A stretch of 64,000 bases of DNA from Solimonas fluminis. Lineage in GTDB: Bacteria > Pseudomonadota > Gammaproteobacteria > Nevskiales > Nevskiaceae. The stretch lies in NCBI RefSeq assembly GCF_002930645.1, contig NZ_PSNW01000009.1:124001-188000 (forward strand). The letters run 5' to 3'. The stretch's first letter is position 1; each line of letters begins with the position of its first letter. The position numbers were made by a program, and so were the translations under genes. This document shows, piece by piece, positions 37,901 through 47,246 of this stretch. Below the pieces are notes generated by a model. It was not told where the DNA came from and made no database searches. It worked only from the letters and a program-made list of their open reading frames with translations.

Positions 37901-40541
37901 TGATGTAGGCATTGCCGGCGCCCTTGACGCGCGCGGCATGCGTTTCCTGCCGGTCGATCTTGACGTAGTAGGGCTGCCCCCTGACCGGCTGGCCGGCGGT
38001 ATCCACCACCATGGCATCCACGCTGGCCGGCTTGCCCTGCGTCAGCATCCAGCCGGACCAGCGCACGCCGGCATAGCGGTCGCGGCCGTAGTACGGAACC
38101 GAGGCCTGGGCGCCGATGCCCTTGCCGCGATCGTCCTGCACGGTGGCGTCGAACAGCAGGCGCCCGTAGGGCGTTTCGATCTGCGGCAGCTTCAGCTTCT
38201 GCGCGAACTGGCCCTGCCCGTCGAGCCGGGTTTCGGTGTCCAGCAGCGGCTCGGCGGCGCGCGCCTCGTAGCTGCTGAACTGGAAGTCCGCCGCCGCGGG
38301 ATCGGTGGAACCGAAGGACGCAGCGTCCACGCGCACGACCAGGCGCGCCGGCGCGCCGGTGAAGGCACCGCCGCCATGCAGGCGCGCACCCAGCACGGCT
38401 TCCACCTCGTCGCCCGGCCTGGCCTCGTGGGCGCGCAGTTCCGCGCTCACCCGGAACGGTGCCGGCGTGAAGTCGCTGACCAGCACGCGCAGCGGCTCCA
38501 GCGGCGAGTCCTTGGCGAAGGACGGCGTCAGCTCGAAGCGGTACCAGCCAACCGCGGCGCGCTCCGCCAGCTTCAGCTCGCCGGACAGTGCGCCGAACTC
38601 CGACAGCGCCTGGTCGGCGCGCTCCAGCACGGCATTGCCGGCGGGATCGTAGACCTTCAGCGTGTAGGCGGACTTGGGTGCCGGCGCCAGCGAGCGCCCG
38701 GCTTCGTCGCGCACGTAGACCTTGTACTGCACGGTCTCGCCGGCGCGGTAGACGCCCTGCGCCGTGGTGCCCCAGGAGCGCAGGTGGCCGTGCTTGGGCC
38801 GCCGCCATTCGGAGAACTGGTTGCGCGACGCGCGGTAGACGTCCACCTGGAACTCGTACTCCAGCGGCAGCAGGGCCAGATCCCGGTCCCGGGCCACGCG
38901 TACCATCAGGGGTTTCTCCGGCCGCCAGCCGGCATGCTCCAGTTTCGGATCGAGCTCCGCCGAGCCCGGCAGTTCGGCCATGCCGTCGCTGTCGGTCACG
39001 GCCTCGGCCTTGCTCTCGCCGCCGAAGCCCAGCAGCACGCTGACCCTGGCCTTGGCCACCGGCTTGCCGGTGGCCATCTCGGTGACCCAGACCAGCAGGT
39101 TCGAATGCCCCAGCTTGGCGTGCACCTGCCAGGGCGTCACCTCGGCGAAGAAGCGCTGCGGCTGGCTGGAGGTAGACGGCTGGGTGGTCAGGCTGCCGCT
39201 GACGGCGCCGGAAGCCCCGCCGACCATGCCGCGCACGTCCAGCGGCATCGCGAAGGCGATGTTGCGCACCGCCGCCACCGGCACCCGGTGAGACTGGTCC
39301 TTCTGCAGGCCCGCCGCGGTGAGACGGTCGAAGCGCGTGTCGATGGCGGACAGGTTGGTGACGATGGCCGGCACCTCGGAATCCAGGCCGGACTCGATCA
39401 CCGCGCGTTCGTGCTCGAACACCAGGCGCGGGGTGCGGTCGCCGGTATCGAAGGCGAAGGCGCTGACCTTCAGCTCGCGGCCGAAGACATCGCGCAGGCC
39501 GGCCGACAGGCTGCCGCTGTAGCGGGTGCCGCCGATGAAGTTGAAGGGCAGCGGGATGGCATAGCTGGCGCCGCGGGAATGGCCGCCGATGCTGCCGCCC
39601 TCGTCGCCGGAATTCGCCCAGGGATCGTAGTCCTTCTTGAAGGCCTTGCGCGGATCGGGCTCCAGGACCAGGCGGCCCTTCATCTCGGCCGTGCGTACCG
39701 GCGCGCTGAAGGACAGCACCGCGCCGCCCAGGGGGTCGCAGCTCTGGCCCTTGCCGACCAGGCCCCACTCCGGCTCCACGCCCGGCGCGGCGTTGCGCAG
39801 GCAGCTGACGCCCAGCAGGCGCAGCTCCGGGAAGGTCTGGACCGTGTCGATCTCGCGATCCTCGATGCCGGTGGCGGTGCCGAAGGCCGACTCCAGACCG
39901 GGCGAGAGCCACAGGCGCTGGCTGCTGTCCAGCGGCAGCGGCCGCGCCGGCCGCAGCAGCCACTGCTCGCGCGCCTCGCCCTGCGGTGTCCAGAACGGCA
40001 TGTCGCGGTCGTCCGGATCGGCCCGGGCCTGCAGCGCCGTGCCGCCCAGGCGGAAGGCCGCCGCGATGGAGGCGGCGGTGACCGGCTGGCTGAAGCGCGC
40101 ATAGATCACCGGCTGGCCGGGGCCATCCCAGTCGGATACGCGGCTGTAGCGCAGGATCGGGCGCTCGGTGGTGAATCGCACCGTCAGGCCGTGCTCCAGC
40201 TTCTCGCCCTGCTCGCTGACGAACTCGGGCCGGATGTCGATCTCGTAGCGCGACGCCAGCCGCAGGTTTTCCTCGGAAGGGATGTTGCAGGCCAGGGTCG
40301 CGGGGTCCAGCCAGCGCCAGTCGCAGCGGATCGCCGGGCTGATCGTCACCGGCACCTCGGAAGCCTCGCGCTCCATGCGCCCCAGCGGGACCACGGCACG
40401 GTCGAAGGCAATCACGACCTGGCGCGTGTCCTTGACATCGTCGCCCGCCGGCGTGACGCGCAGGATGCCCAGGGGTTCGGCCTGCGCGGCGAGGCTCGCC
40501 GCAGCCAGAAGGCTAGCGAGCAGCCACTTTGATGAGCGCAT
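34950..40541 (-). CDS. Bacterial alpha-2-macroglobulin with thioester motif
   Basis: A 1863-residue periplasmic protein with a Sec signal peptide (residues 1-21, AQA-EP) and no lipobox Cys, unlike lipoprotein E. coli YfhM. The body is a row of MG beta-sandwich domains. The bait/A2M region is recognisable by YWNPSLPADASGRARFEFQ-type sequence near residues 1160-1180, and the thioester YACWEQ is at Cys1376, followed by the all-alpha thioester domain and a C-terminal receptor-like beta domain. Such proteins trap foreign proteases covalently. Partnership with pbpC downstream is conserved in many proteobacteria (type I macroglobulins). It overlaps the upstream 167-residue gene by 29 nt. Confidence 0.93.
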   Translation of the reverse strand: MRSSKWLLASLLAAASLAAQAEPLGILRVTPAGDDVKDTRQVVIAFDRAVVPLGRMEREASEVPVTISPAIRCDWRWLDPATLACNIPSEENLRLASRYEIDIRPEFVSEQGEKLEHGLTVRFTTERPILRYSRVSDWDGPGQPVIYARFSQPVTAASIAAAFRLGGTALQARADPDDRDMPFWTPQGEAREQWLLRPARPLPLDSSQRLWLSPGLESAFGTATGIEDREIDTVQTFPELRLLGVSCLRNAAPGVEPEWGLVGKGQSCDPLGGAVLSFSAPVRTAEMKGRLVLEPDPRKAFKKDYDPWANSGDEGGSIGGHSRGASYAIPLPFNFIGGTRYSGSLSAGLRDVFGRELKVSAFAFDTGDRTPRLVFEHERAVIESGLDSEVPAIVTNLSAIDTRFDRLTAAGLQKDQSHRVPVAAVRNIAFAMPLDVRGMVGGASGAVSGSLTTQPSTSSQPQRFFAEVTPWQVHAKLGHSNLLVWVTEMATGKPVAKARVSVLLGFGGESKAEAVTDSDGMAELPGSAELDPKLEHAGWRPEKPLMVRVARDRDLALLPLEYEFQVDVYRASRNQFSEWRRPKHGHLRSWGTTAQGVYRAGETVQYKVYVRDEAGRSLAPAPKSAYTLKVYDPAGNAVLERADQALSEFGALSGELKLAERAAVGWYRFELTPSFAKDSPLEPLRVLVSDFTPAPFRVSAELRAHEARPGDEVEAVLGARLHGGGAFTGAPARLVVRVDAASFGSTDPAAADFQFSSYEARAAEPLLDTETRLDGQGQFAQKLKLPQIETPYGRLLFDATVQDDRGKGIGAQASVPYYGRDRYAGVRWSGWMLTQGKPASVDAMVVDTAGQPVRGQPYYVKIDRQETHAARVKGAGNAYITRYVQKWKRVSTCKGRSSAAGMACEFTPDASGEFRVTVMTRDTQNRLHESSTWIYAQGADEVLWEDTPDYSLELRADRHEYKDGETAKLMVKNPFPGARALVTVERYGVLDRWVQKLSGSTPEIRIPVKPEYFPGAYVSVVVMSPRVEQPVKDGVDLGKPSFRMGYLALRVNDPTREMAVKVTPQHEELRPRESVKIELEAKPRHRKPGDRIEYAVAVLDEAVFDLIRDGKDYFDPLKGFTRLDDLDVGNYGLLTRLVGRQKFEKKGANPGGDGGSDLSMRSIDKYVAYWNPSLPADASGRARFEFQAPDNLTGWRVLALAVTPDDRMGLGQAVVRVNKNAELRPALPNQVIAGDRFDAGFTLLNRGKGERRFTLAIKAEGAAQGMKSETFTLKPFERRTVYLPLQAAAAGDIRLSATAGEGKDADALAQTLKVLARKPNITVADYGHFEGEAEVRIPLKLPETLERGELKFTFAPTVLGDLDGAFGYVRNYPYACWEQRLTKAVMAAHYLKLRPRLKTVGDWPEAQQLASATLEQAASFQAEEGGMGFWTPDSQRQSPYLSAYTALAFGWMKDLGYEPPKLVWDKLDGYLEKLLKEDIQAEGYDAPETRAQVRAVALAALAQRGKLKKEDLDRYASWLPRMGLFGQALFLQAASRVDGTEPLMKQARDLILSRGQESAGSLMLREDGDSSWHWWLLGSELRSNCAALSAFTGRYGWDAAMQELPMKLTRAITQGRGNRFHWSNTQENLFCTRAFIEYADRFESVTPDILAQVLLGEAKLGEVRVTREAGGQLQKPVTPEQAGAAPPILIRSQGQGRGYYTAALSYVEKESAAKAINAGLETRRSYAVLRDKTWVPMEPPLKLRRGDKVRVELLLNAPSWATYVAVEDPVPGGLEPINPDLAGVPGDDAALDSGGSYAFYHRELRHDSVRFFADSIGPGEYRMAWIGVAVATGEFAAPETHAELMYSPEVFGNGLPARLTVTE

Positions 40542-41016
40542 GGGTCACGATTCCCTGGCTGTCGCCGTAGAGGTGGATCTCCTGGTAGCCGGGCAGCCCG
40601 GTCCAGACCAGTTCGCGCTTGCTCGCCTGCTGCGGCTTGCCCTCGGGCAGGCCCAGGGCGGCCAGGGTCTCGGCCTGCAGGGGGTAGCCGGAATCCCCGA
40701 AATCCGCGGTGAACCAGCTGGCCTTCCCGTCGATGTAGAGCACGGCGGCGCGGGCGTCGGGGTAGCGGCAGCGGCGGCTGTAGAGGGAGTCCTCGCAATC
40801 CTGCGGGCGACCGAGCTTCTGCGCCACCTCGTCCGGGCTGCGGCCGGCCAGCTCCGGCACGCGCAGGATCACCCCCGGCGCCTGCGGCAGCTGCTGCTCT
40901 TCGGGGGTCTCGAAGGCGGCCTCGTAGTCGTAGTCGTCCTTCTGCCACTGCCAGACGCCAAAACCGGCGCCGGCCACGGCGACCACTCCCAGCAGACCCC
41001 ACGCTGCCTTGTTCAT
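40513..41016 (-). CDS. Membrane-anchored periplasmic protein, unknown function
   Basis: A 167-residue protein with one N-terminal helix (about 5-22) acting as signal anchor, then a soluble region. It has three or more Cys (DCEDSLYSRRCR) that could form a disulphide in the periplasm. I do not recognise a family. The ATG at 41016 is preceded by AGGAGG about 8 nt upstream, a very good ribosome site, so the start is firm. It is the first gene of the set leading to alpha-2-macroglobulin, RraB-like and pbpC, and its end overlaps the macroglobulin start by 29 nt, suggesting coupled expression. It may assist the macroglobulin/PBP1C system (inference from position only). Confidence 0.7.
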   Translation of the reverse strand: MNKAAWGLLGVVAVAGAGFGVWQWQKDDYDYEAAFETPEEQQLPQAPGVILRVPELAGRSPDEVAQKLGRPQDCEDSLYSRRCRYPDARAAVLYIDGKASWFTADFGDSGYPLQAETLAALGLPEGKPQQASKRELVWTGLPGYQEIHLYGDSQGIVTHALIKVAAR

Positions 41017-41028
41017 CAGGCGCCCTCC

Positions 41029-41056
41029 TTTGCTCCCGCGAATGCTATGGGATAAT
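41029..41056 (+). promoter_or_regulatory. Possible sigma-70 promoter for the transporter-mutS operon
   Basis: TTTGCT (41029-41034), 16-bp spacer and GATAAT (41051-41056), about 45 nt before the ATG at 41101. The -10 matches 5 of 6 bases; the -35 is weak. Confidence 0.35.
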
Positions 41057-41100
41057 GCCTGTCTTCGGTTAACCCCATACGTGGCCCCCGTCACTTTTTC

Positions 41101-42861
41101 ATGCACCTCGCGCTGCTCCTCGCCACGCTCGCCGCGCTGCTGTCCGGCCCGCTGATCTATGCGGTGGCCCACCGGCGCCCGGCGCTGCTCGCCTTCCTTG
41201 ACGGCTTCGTGCTGGTCAGCATCGCCGGGCTGGTGCTGCTGGAGGTGGTGCCGGGCGCCTTCGTCGACGGCGGCCCCTGGAGCGCCGCCTTCCTGCTGCT
41301 GGGCCTGCTGGGCCCCACGCTGTTCGAGCACCTGTTGAGCCGTGCCCGCCGCGGCGCGCACATCGCCGCGCTGGCGCTGGCGATCCTGGGACTGGTGCTG
41401 CACAGCATGGCCGACGGCGCCGCGCTGTCGCCGCTGGGCGAGGAAAGCCTGCACCGCCACGATGCCCTGGCCCTGGCCGTGGCGATCCACAGCATCCCCG
41501 TCGGCCTGGTGGTCTGGTGGCTGATGGCGCCGGTCTTCGGCGCCCTGCTGCCCTCGCTGGCCATCGGCGCGATGTGCCTGGGCACGGTCGCCGGCTACCG
41601 CTGGGGCATCGAGCTGAACGCCGTGCTGGGCCTGCAGGCCGGCGCCTGGTTCCAGGCCCTGGTCGCCGGCTCGATCCTGCACGTGGTCTTCGGCCGGCCG
41701 CACCTGGATGACCACGCCGCCGAGCAGGCCAGCCGGCCGCCCTACGAGGGCCTGGGCAACCTCGCCGCCGTCGGCGCGCTGCTGCTGATCGGCGGCGCCC
41801 ACGCCCATGCGCACGAGGCCGGGGCCTCGGGCTTCGACGAACGCTTCCTGTCCCTGGCCCTGCAGTCGGCGCCGGCCCTGCTGCTGGCCTACCTGATCGG
41901 CGGCTTCATCTCCGGCGAACTGCCGCAGAGCTGGCTGCGCTGGCTCTCGCGAGGCGGCCCCGGGGCCCAGGCTCTGCGCGGCACGGCCCTGGGGCTGCCG
42001 CTGCCGATCTGCTCCTGCGGCGTGCTGCCGCTGTACCAGTCGCTGATCCAGCGCGGCGTGCCGCTGGCCGCGGCCACGGCCTTCCTGATCGCGACACCGG
42101 AAGTGGGCCTGACCGCGCTGTTCGTCTCCCTGCCCCTGCTGGGCTGGGAAGCCACGCTGCTGCGCGTGGCCTGCGCCGCGCTGCTGGCGGTCTTCATCGG
42201 CTATATGCTGGCGCGCGTGCTGCGCGGCCCTGCCGCGGCGGCGCCTGCGCCTGCCTGCTGCGGCTGCGGCAAGGCGGCTCCCGCGGCCCCGGCACCCGCC
42301 GAACCCCGGCTGAAGCGCGCGCTGCGCAGCGGCCTGGTGGACCTGGTGGACGACACCGCCGCCTGGATCGTCGCCGGCATCGCACTGGCGGCCTTCGCCA
42401 TGCCCTACGCCGAAACCGTGCTGTGGTCGGACCTGCCGGACGGCATCGAGGTCCTGGTGTTCGCCCTGCTGGGCATGCCGATGTACGTCTGCTCCGCCGC
42501 CGCGACGCCGCTGGTGGCGGTACTGATCGCCGCCGGCGTCTCGCCCGGCGCCGCCATCGCCTTCCTGCTGACCGGCCCGGCCACCAACGTCGCCACCTTC
42601 GGCGTGCTGGCGAAGATCCATGATCGCCGCCACGCCCTGGCCTTCGCCGCGATCACCGCGGCCGGAGCGGTGGCGATCGGCCTGGCGGTGAACCTGCTGG
42701 CGCCGCCGATGCAGGCCACCATCCCCGCCCTCCGCGACCACGGCGGCAGCCTGCTGCAGCAGGCCAGCCTGGCCCTGCTGGCCCTGCTCTACGGTGCCTC
42801 GCTGCTGCGCCGCGGCGGCCGCGGCTGGATGGCCGATTTGTTCGAACCCTCGCGCACATGA
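41101..42861 (+). CDS. ZIP-like / SO_0444-type permease fusion (metal transporter)
   Basis: A 586-residue polytopic membrane protein made of two parts. Residues about 1-230 look like a ZIP metal transporter half, with the paired motifs HSMADG (101-106) and HSIPVG (130-135) that hold metal in ZIP proteins. After a His-rich linker (AHAHAHE, 234-239), residues about 245-586 match the SO_0444/ArsP (DUF318) permease family: PICSCGVLP with Cys304/Cys306, a Cys-rich loop CCGCG (386-390), and a second half repeat [11 protein letters not shown] (Cys464) with [10 protein letters not shown]_0444-type proteins are annotated as Cu/Zn efflux transporters. The stop overlaps the mutS start as ATGA. The metal is not determined here. 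Confidence 0.8.
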   Translation: MHLALLLATLAALLSGPLIYAVAHRRPALLAFLDGFVLVSIAGLVLLEVVPGAFVDGGPWSAAFLLLGLLGPTLFEHLLSRARRGAHIAALALAILGLVLHSMADGAALSPLGEESLHRHDALALAVAIHSIPVGLVVWWLMAPVFGALLPSLAIGAMCLGTVAGYRWGIELNAVLGLQAGAWFQALVAGSILHVVFGRPHLDDHAAEQASRPPYEGLGNLAAVGALLLIGGAHAHAHEAGASGFDERFLSLALQSAPALLLAYLIGGFISGELPQSWLRWLSRGGPGAQALRGTALGLPLPICSCGVLPLYQSLIQRGVPLAAATAFLIATPEVGLTALFVSLPLLGWEATLLRVACAALLAVFIGYMLARVLRGPAAAAPAPACCGCGKAAPAAPAPAEPRLKRALRSGLVDLVDDTAAWIVAGIALAAFAMPYAETVLWSDLPDGIEVLVFALLGMPMYVCSAAATPLVAVLIAAGVSPGAAIAFLLTGPATNVATFGVLAKIHDRRHALAFAAITAAGAVAIGLAVNLLAPPMQATIPALRDHGGSLLQQASLALLALLYGASLLRRGGRGWMADLFEPSRT

Positions 42862-45437
42862 CCGCCGCCACGCCCTACAGCGAACACACGCCCCTGATGC
42901 AGCAGTTCTTCGGCATCAAGGCGCAATACCCGGACACGCTCGTGCTGTTCCGCATGGGCGATTTCTACGAGCTGTTCTACGACGATGCCCGCAAGGCGGC
43001 AAGGCTGCTCAACATCACGCTGACGCAGCGCGGCGAGTCCGGCGGGCAGCCGGTGGTGATGGCCGGCATGCCGCACCATTCCGTCGAGCAGTACCTGGCA
43101 CGCCTGATCAAGGCCGGCGAGTCGGCGGTGATCGCCGAGCAGGTCGGCGAGGTCGGCGTGGAGAAGGGTCCCGTCAGGCGCGAGGTCGTGCGCATCGTCA
43201 CCCCCGGCACCGCCACCGACGAGGCCTTGCTCGACGCCCGCACCCAGACCCTGCTGGCTGCGGTCGCCGAGACGAAGGACGGCTTCGGCCTGGCCTGGCT
43301 GGAACTGTCCACCGGCCGCTTCTCGGTGCTGCAGGCAACGCGGCGCGCGGACCTGCTGTCCGAACTGCAGCGCCTGCGCCCCAGCGAACTGCTGGCCGCC
43401 GACGGCGGCGGCGCGGACTGGGGCGGATTCCCGGCACGCCTGCGTCCGGTCTGGCACTTCGACCCCGCCTCGGCCTATCGCCTGCTGACCGCGCAGTTCT
43501 CCACGCGCGACCTGCGCGGCTACGGCTGCGAGGAACTGCCCGCCGCCATCGCCGCGGCCGGCGCCCTGCTGCAGTACGTGCAGGAGACGCAAAAGGCCGC
43601 CCTGCCCCATGTCACCGGGCTGCGCACCGAAACCGCCGGCGAGGCCCTGATCCTCGACACCACCTCGCGGCGCAACCTGGAGATCGACCGCTCGCTCTCC
43701 GGGCAGCACGACTACACCCTGCTGAGCGTGCTCGATAGCTGCGTCACGCCGATGGGCGCGCGTGCGCTGCACCGCTGGCTGACACGCCCGCTGCGCGACC
43801 ATGCGCAACTCAACGCCCGCTACGAAGCGGTGGCCAGCCTGCTGCACGAGTCCGCCGACCGCAGCCTGCGCGAGGCCCTGCGCGACATCGTCGACATCGA
43901 ACGCATCCTGGCGCGCATCGCGCTGCGCTCGGCGCGGCCGCGTGACCTGCTGGGACTGTCCAACAGCCTGCAGGCCCTGCCCGCCGTGGCCGCCACGGTG
44001 CAGGCGCTCGAGGCGCCGCTGCTGGCCGCGCTGCGCCGCGAGCTGGGCGATCACGGCGACAGCGCCGCCCTGCTGGCCGCCGCGCTGTCCGACACCCCGC
44101 CCCTGCTGGCACGCGACGGCGGCGTGTTCCGCACCGGATACGACCAGACCCTGGACCACCTGCGGCAACTGTCCGAGAACGCCGACGGCTTCCTGGTGGA
44201 CCTGGAGCAGCGCGAGCGCGCCCGCACCGGCATCGACGCGCTGAAGGTCGGATACAACCGCGTGCACGGCTACTACATCGAGGTCGGCAAGACCCACGCG
44301 GCGAAGATCCCGGCCGACTACACGCGCCGCCAGACGCTGACCAACTACGAGCGCTACATCACCGACGAGCTCAAGAAGTTCGAGGACCAAGTGCTGTCGG
44401 CGCGCGACCGCGCCCTGGCGCGCGAGAAGGAGCTGTACGACGCGCTGCTGGAGCAACTGGCGCAGCGGCTGCGTCCGCTGCAGCAGGCGGCCCAGGCCCT
44501 GGCGGAACTCGACGTGCTGGCCTGCTACGCCGAGCGCTCGCGGGCCCTGAACCTGAGCCGGCCGCAGCTGCAGGCTACGCCCTGCCTCGACATCCGCGCC
44601 GGACGCCATCCGGTGGTGGAGCAGACGCTGCGCGAGCCCTTCGTGCCCAACGACCTGGCGCTGGACGACGAACGCCGCCTGCTGGTGATCACGGGCCCGA
44701 ACATGGGCGGCAAGTCCACCTACATGCGCCAGACGGCGCTGATCGTGCTGCTGGCGCATGCCGGCTGCTACGTGCCGGCGGAGTCGGCGCGCCTCGGTCC
44801 GATCGACCGCATCTTCACCCGCATCGGCGCCGCCGACGACCTGGCCTCCGGCCAGTCGACCTTCATGGTGGAGATGAGCGAGACCGCCAACATCCTGCAC
44901 AACGCCAGCGAGCAGAGCCTGGTGCTGATGGACGAGATCGGCCGCGGCACCTCCACCTATGACGGCCTGTCATTGGCCCGCGCGGTGGCCGAGCACCTGG
45001 CGGCCAAGCTGCGCTCCTTCACGCTGTTCGCCACCCACTACTTCGAGTTGACGGCGCTGGCGGACGAACTGCCGGGCGTGGCCAATGCGCACCTCGACGC
45101 CGCGGAGTACGCCTCCGAAACCGGGGAACGCCTGGTGTTCCTGCACCAGGTCAAGGAAGGCCCGGCCAACCGCAGCTACGGCCTGCAGGTGGCGCAGCTG
45201 GCCGGCGTGCCGGCACCGGTGATCCGCAGCGCGCGCGCGCACCTGCTGGAGCTGGAAGGCCGCGAACCGCCGCCCTCGGCCAGGGCGGCCGCGGCATCGG
45301 CGCCGCAGATGTCGCTGTTCGGCCCCACCGACTCGGACAGCGATCGCCTGCTGGACGAGCTGGATCCCGATGCGCTGACGCCGCGCGAGGCGCTGGAGCA
45401 GCTCTACCGGCTCAAGGCGCTGCGCGGAAGGAAGTAG
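42858..45437 (+). CDS. mutS: DNA mismatch repair protein MutS
   Basis: An 859-residue MutS (E. coli 853 aa). The mismatch-reading Phe-x-Glu is in MGDFYELFY near residue 38. The connector, lever and clamp regions follow, with [12 protein letters not shown]. The ATPase domain has Walker A GPNMGGKS (613-620), [16 protein letters not shown] and [11 protein letters not shown]. It ends with a low-complexity linker and a short helical tetramerisation tail ([14 protein letters not shown]). MutS recognises mispairs and recruits MutL. It is co-transcribed with the upstream transporter through an ATGA overlap, an unusual partner. Confidence 0.97.
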   Translation: MTAATPYSEHTPLMQQFFGIKAQYPDTLVLFRMGDFYELFYDDARKAARLLNITLTQRGESGGQPVVMAGMPHHSVEQYLARLIKAGESAVIAEQVGEVGVEKGPVRREVVRIVTPGTATDEALLDARTQTLLAAVAETKDGFGLAWLELSTGRFSVLQATRRADLLSELQRLRPSELLAADGGGADWGGFPARLRPVWHFDPASAYRLLTAQFSTRDLRGYGCEELPAAIAAAGALLQYVQETQKAALPHVTGLRTETAGEALILDTTSRRNLEIDRSLSGQHDYTLLSVLDSCVTPMGARALHRWLTRPLRDHAQLNARYEAVASLLHESADRSLREALRDIVDIERILARIALRSARPRDLLGLSNSLQALPAVAATVQALEAPLLAALRRELGDHGDSAALLAAALSDTPPLLARDGGVFRTGYDQTLDHLRQLSENADGFLVDLEQRERARTGIDALKVGYNRVHGYYIEVGKTHAAKIPADYTRRQTLTNYERYITDELKKFEDQVLSARDRALAREKELYDALLEQLAQRLRPLQQAAQALAELDVLACYAERSRALNLSRPQLQATPCLDIRAGRHPVVEQTLREPFVPNDLALDDERRLLVITGPNMGGKSTYMRQTALIVLLAHAGCYVPAESARLGPIDRIFTRIGAADDLASGQSTFMVEMSETANILHNASEQSLVLMDEIGRGTSTYDGLSLARAVAEHLAAKLRSFTLFATHYFELTALADELPGVANAHLDAAEYASETGERLVFLHQVKEGPANRSYGLQVAQLAGVPAPVIRSARAHLLELEGREPPPSARAAAASAPQMSLFGPTDSDSDRLLDELDPDALTPREALEQLYRLKALRGRK

Positions 45438-45458
45438 GCCAGGCCCAGTCCCCTCGGA

Positions 45459-45480
45459 GGGAGCGGCTGAAGCCGCTCCC
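45459..45480. repeat. REP-like GC-rich hairpin after mutS
   Basis: GGGAGCGGCT (45459-45468) and AGCCGCTCCC (45471-45480) are perfect inverted copies around a 2-nt centre. It lies between the convergent mutS and SURF1-like genes. The core resembles the REP palindromes common in high-GC gammaproteobacteria, and it may act as an RNA 3'-end stabiliser or terminator without a T-run. Confidence 0.55.
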
Positions 45481-45490
45481 GCGGAGCACG

Positions 45491-46348
45491 CTAGCGCTGG
45501 ATCTTGCCCAGCGGCGCGTGGGGATGATGGCCCTTGGACGGTGCCGCGGCATCGCCCGCCGGGGTCGCCGCCGTCGCGGATGCGGCGGCGGCCGGTGCCG
45601 CCCTGGGCCGGCCGAAGATCGCAAAGCCGAGCCACAGCAGCAGCGCCAGCGCGGCACCGCCAAAGCCGGCATAGCTCCCGGTCTGGTAGCCCTTCACCAC
45701 GGCGCGGCGCTGGCCGAGCCAGTCGCGGTCCAGGCCATCGCCCAGGTCGGTGTTCAGCATCAGCAGGCCCTGCGCGATCTGCTGGGAATTGAACAGGCAC
45801 TTCATGTCACCGAAGCTGGGGAGCGGATTGGCCAGGGTCTTGGGCCAGGTCGTTTCCAGGCAGAACTCGCGGCTGACCTCCTGCTCGCTCGCCAGGGGCA
45901 AGGGGACCCAGTAGCCGGCCAGCTGGGTTTCCGACGCGGTGATGGCCAGCTTCGCCGGATCGGCGCTGGCGGCCTCGCTGATCCAGCCGCGGTTGACGAT
46001 GACGAACTCGCCCGCCTCGCTGGCGTCGCCTTCGCCCGGGGTATAGGAAAGGGCCAGCCACAGGTCGTAGCCCTTTCGGCCGTCCGCCAGCTGCCGCGGC
46101 ACCCGCAGCTGCCGGTCCGCCACCAGCGACCCGGACACGCTGCCCAGCTCGACCTCGCCTTCCAGCGCCGAGGTGTTGCTGGTCAGGACCAGGGGGGTGC
46201 GGCCCTGGGCCGCCTCGTACAGGGCCAGGTCGCCCGCGGCGACCGCGGCCTGCTTCTGCTGCTGCAGGCCGTACCAAGATGAACCCGCCGCCGCGCCCAG
46301 GGCGACCACGCCCAGGGCCAGCACGCGCAAGCCGTGACCGACTGCCAT
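45491..46348 (-). CDS. SURF1-like membrane protein
   Basis: A 285-residue protein with two hydrophobic helices, about residues 8-26 and 223-243, bracketing a periplasmic domain, the layout of SURF1/Shy1 cytochrome-oxidase assembly factors. The segment DLWLALSYTP followed by EFVIVNRGWI matches the core LLVNRGWV strand of the family. Other SURF1 signatures are weak, and the Ala/Pro/His-rich tail after the second helix is extra. SURF1 helps heme a insertion into cytochrome c oxidase, but no cox genes are in this window. The ATG at 46348 has GGAGGAGA just upstream. The family call is moderate; a general periplasmic membrane protein is the alternative. Confidence 0.45.
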   Translation of the reverse strand: MAVGHGLRVLALGVVALGAAAGSSWYGLQQQKQAAVAAGDLALYEAAQGRTPLVLTSNTSALEGEVELGSVSGSLVADRQLRVPRQLADGRKGYDLWLALSYTPGEGDASEAGEFVIVNRGWISEAASADPAKLAITASETQLAGYWVPLPLASEQEVSREFCLETTWPKTLANPLPSFGDMKCLFNSQQIAQGLLMLNTDLGDGLDRDWLGQRRAVVKGYQTGSYAGFGGAALALLLWLGFAIFGRPRAAPAAAASATAATPAGDAAAPSKGHHPHAPLGKIQR

Positions 46349-46461
46349 GTCTCGTCTCCTCCCGAATATGCCTGCGCGCTCGTGCGGCGCGCTGGCTGCC
46401 TTTATGCCCTGAACCCGGGGACGGAGCAATACCCGCGGGCGGAACAGCGATTCGGCACGCC

Positions 46462-46698
46462 CTAGAGTCCGGCGCTGCGCAGGGCCAGGCGCACGGCGAT
46501 CCAGACCACCAGGATGAAGGCCAGGGTCATGCCCAGGCCTACCGCGATGAAATGCAGCGGTTTGCCCTTGGTGAAGTCGCGCTGCCGGTTCTTCGAGCTC
46601 TGCACGCCGAAGAAGGAGGCGGCGACGCTGGCGATGGTCTGCCAGAGGCTGGGCGGCTTGCCGCCCGGCTGCCCGTCCGGTCCGGAAGCGGTCTGCAT
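46462..46698 (-). CDS. DUF2970 family small membrane protein
   Basis: A 78-residue protein with one C-terminal TM helix (about 50-72). The pattern SLWQTIASVAASFFGVQSSKN followed by RDFTKGKP and a hydrophobic helix is the DUF2970 signature, a family of unknown function often found in or near cytochrome oxidase gene clusters. It starts 1 nt past the stop of the DUF2505 gene. Together with the SURF1-like gene nearby, it may be a remnant of, or accessory to, respiratory oxidase assembly (inference). Confidence 0.8.
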   Translation of the reverse strand: MQTASGPDGQPGGKPPSLWQTIASVAASFFGVQSSKNRQRDFTKGKPLHFIAVGLGMTLAFILVVWIAVRLALRSAGL

Positions 46699-46699
46699 G

Positions 46700-47188
46700 T
46701 CAGTAGTCGCGCAGGATCTTGAGACTGACCTGGTAGTCCGTGCGGGACTTGGCCTGCAGGTCCTCGGCCAGCACCTTCTCCAGCTTGCCGCCGATCAGCG
46801 GGATGCCGCAGGAAACGTTCCAGACCAGGTGGTTGGCGCAACCCTGCCCGGAGGGCTTGAGCTGCATCTCGGTGAAGACCTTCACCGGGGCGCCCTTGAT
46901 CTCGGTGTCGATCCGGCCGGTCAGCTTCTCCAGGTCCCAGGCATCCTGCTGCACCACCGAGACCGATTCACCGATGAACTTCTTGGCGAAGTCCGGCAGC
47001 GGCGCATCGGACTTCATGCTGAAGCGGCACTTGATGCGGAAGCGCTTGCCGTTCTGCTCATGCTCCAGCACTTCCACGTCCCAGGCGCCGGAGTCCCGGT
47101 ACTTGCGCTCGAAGTAGCTGCGGTCGGTGTACATCCGCAGCACGGTTTCGACCGGCTTGTCGTAGTCGAGCCTTTCGTCGTACTTCAT
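46700..47188 (-). CDS. DUF2505 family protein
   Basis: A 162-residue soluble protein resembling the DUF2505 family, which has a START/SRPBCC-like lipid-binding fold. Visible features are an N-terminal YDKPVETVLRMYTDRSYFERKY segment, a central AWDVEV strand and the late SCGIPLIGGKLEKVLAEDL helix typical of SRPBCC proteins. Residues about 30-150 make alternating strands with a long C-terminal helix. Ligand unknown. The ATG at 47188 is chosen because GGAAGGGA lies just before it; an in-frame ATG at 47200 is possible. Confidence 0.65.
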   Translation of the reverse strand: MKYDERLDYDKPVETVLRMYTDRSYFERKYRDSGAWDVEVLEHEQNGKRFRIKCRFSMKSDAPLPDFAKKFIGESVSVVQQDAWDLEKLTGRIDTEIKGAPVKVFTEMQLKPSGQGCANHLVWNVSCGIPLIGGKLEKVLAEDLQAKSRTDYQVSLKILRDY

Positions 47189-47246
47189 GTCCCTTCCCAT
47201 CCCCGGCCGCTTTGTGCAGCTCGCTTATCGTGGTGCTGAACCGAGA

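Noticed and set aside
35019-40532. A long plus-strand open frame opposite alpha-2-macroglobulin
   Set aside because: Same pattern of antisense low-complexity translation; the minus-strand frame carries the signal peptide and the thioester motif.
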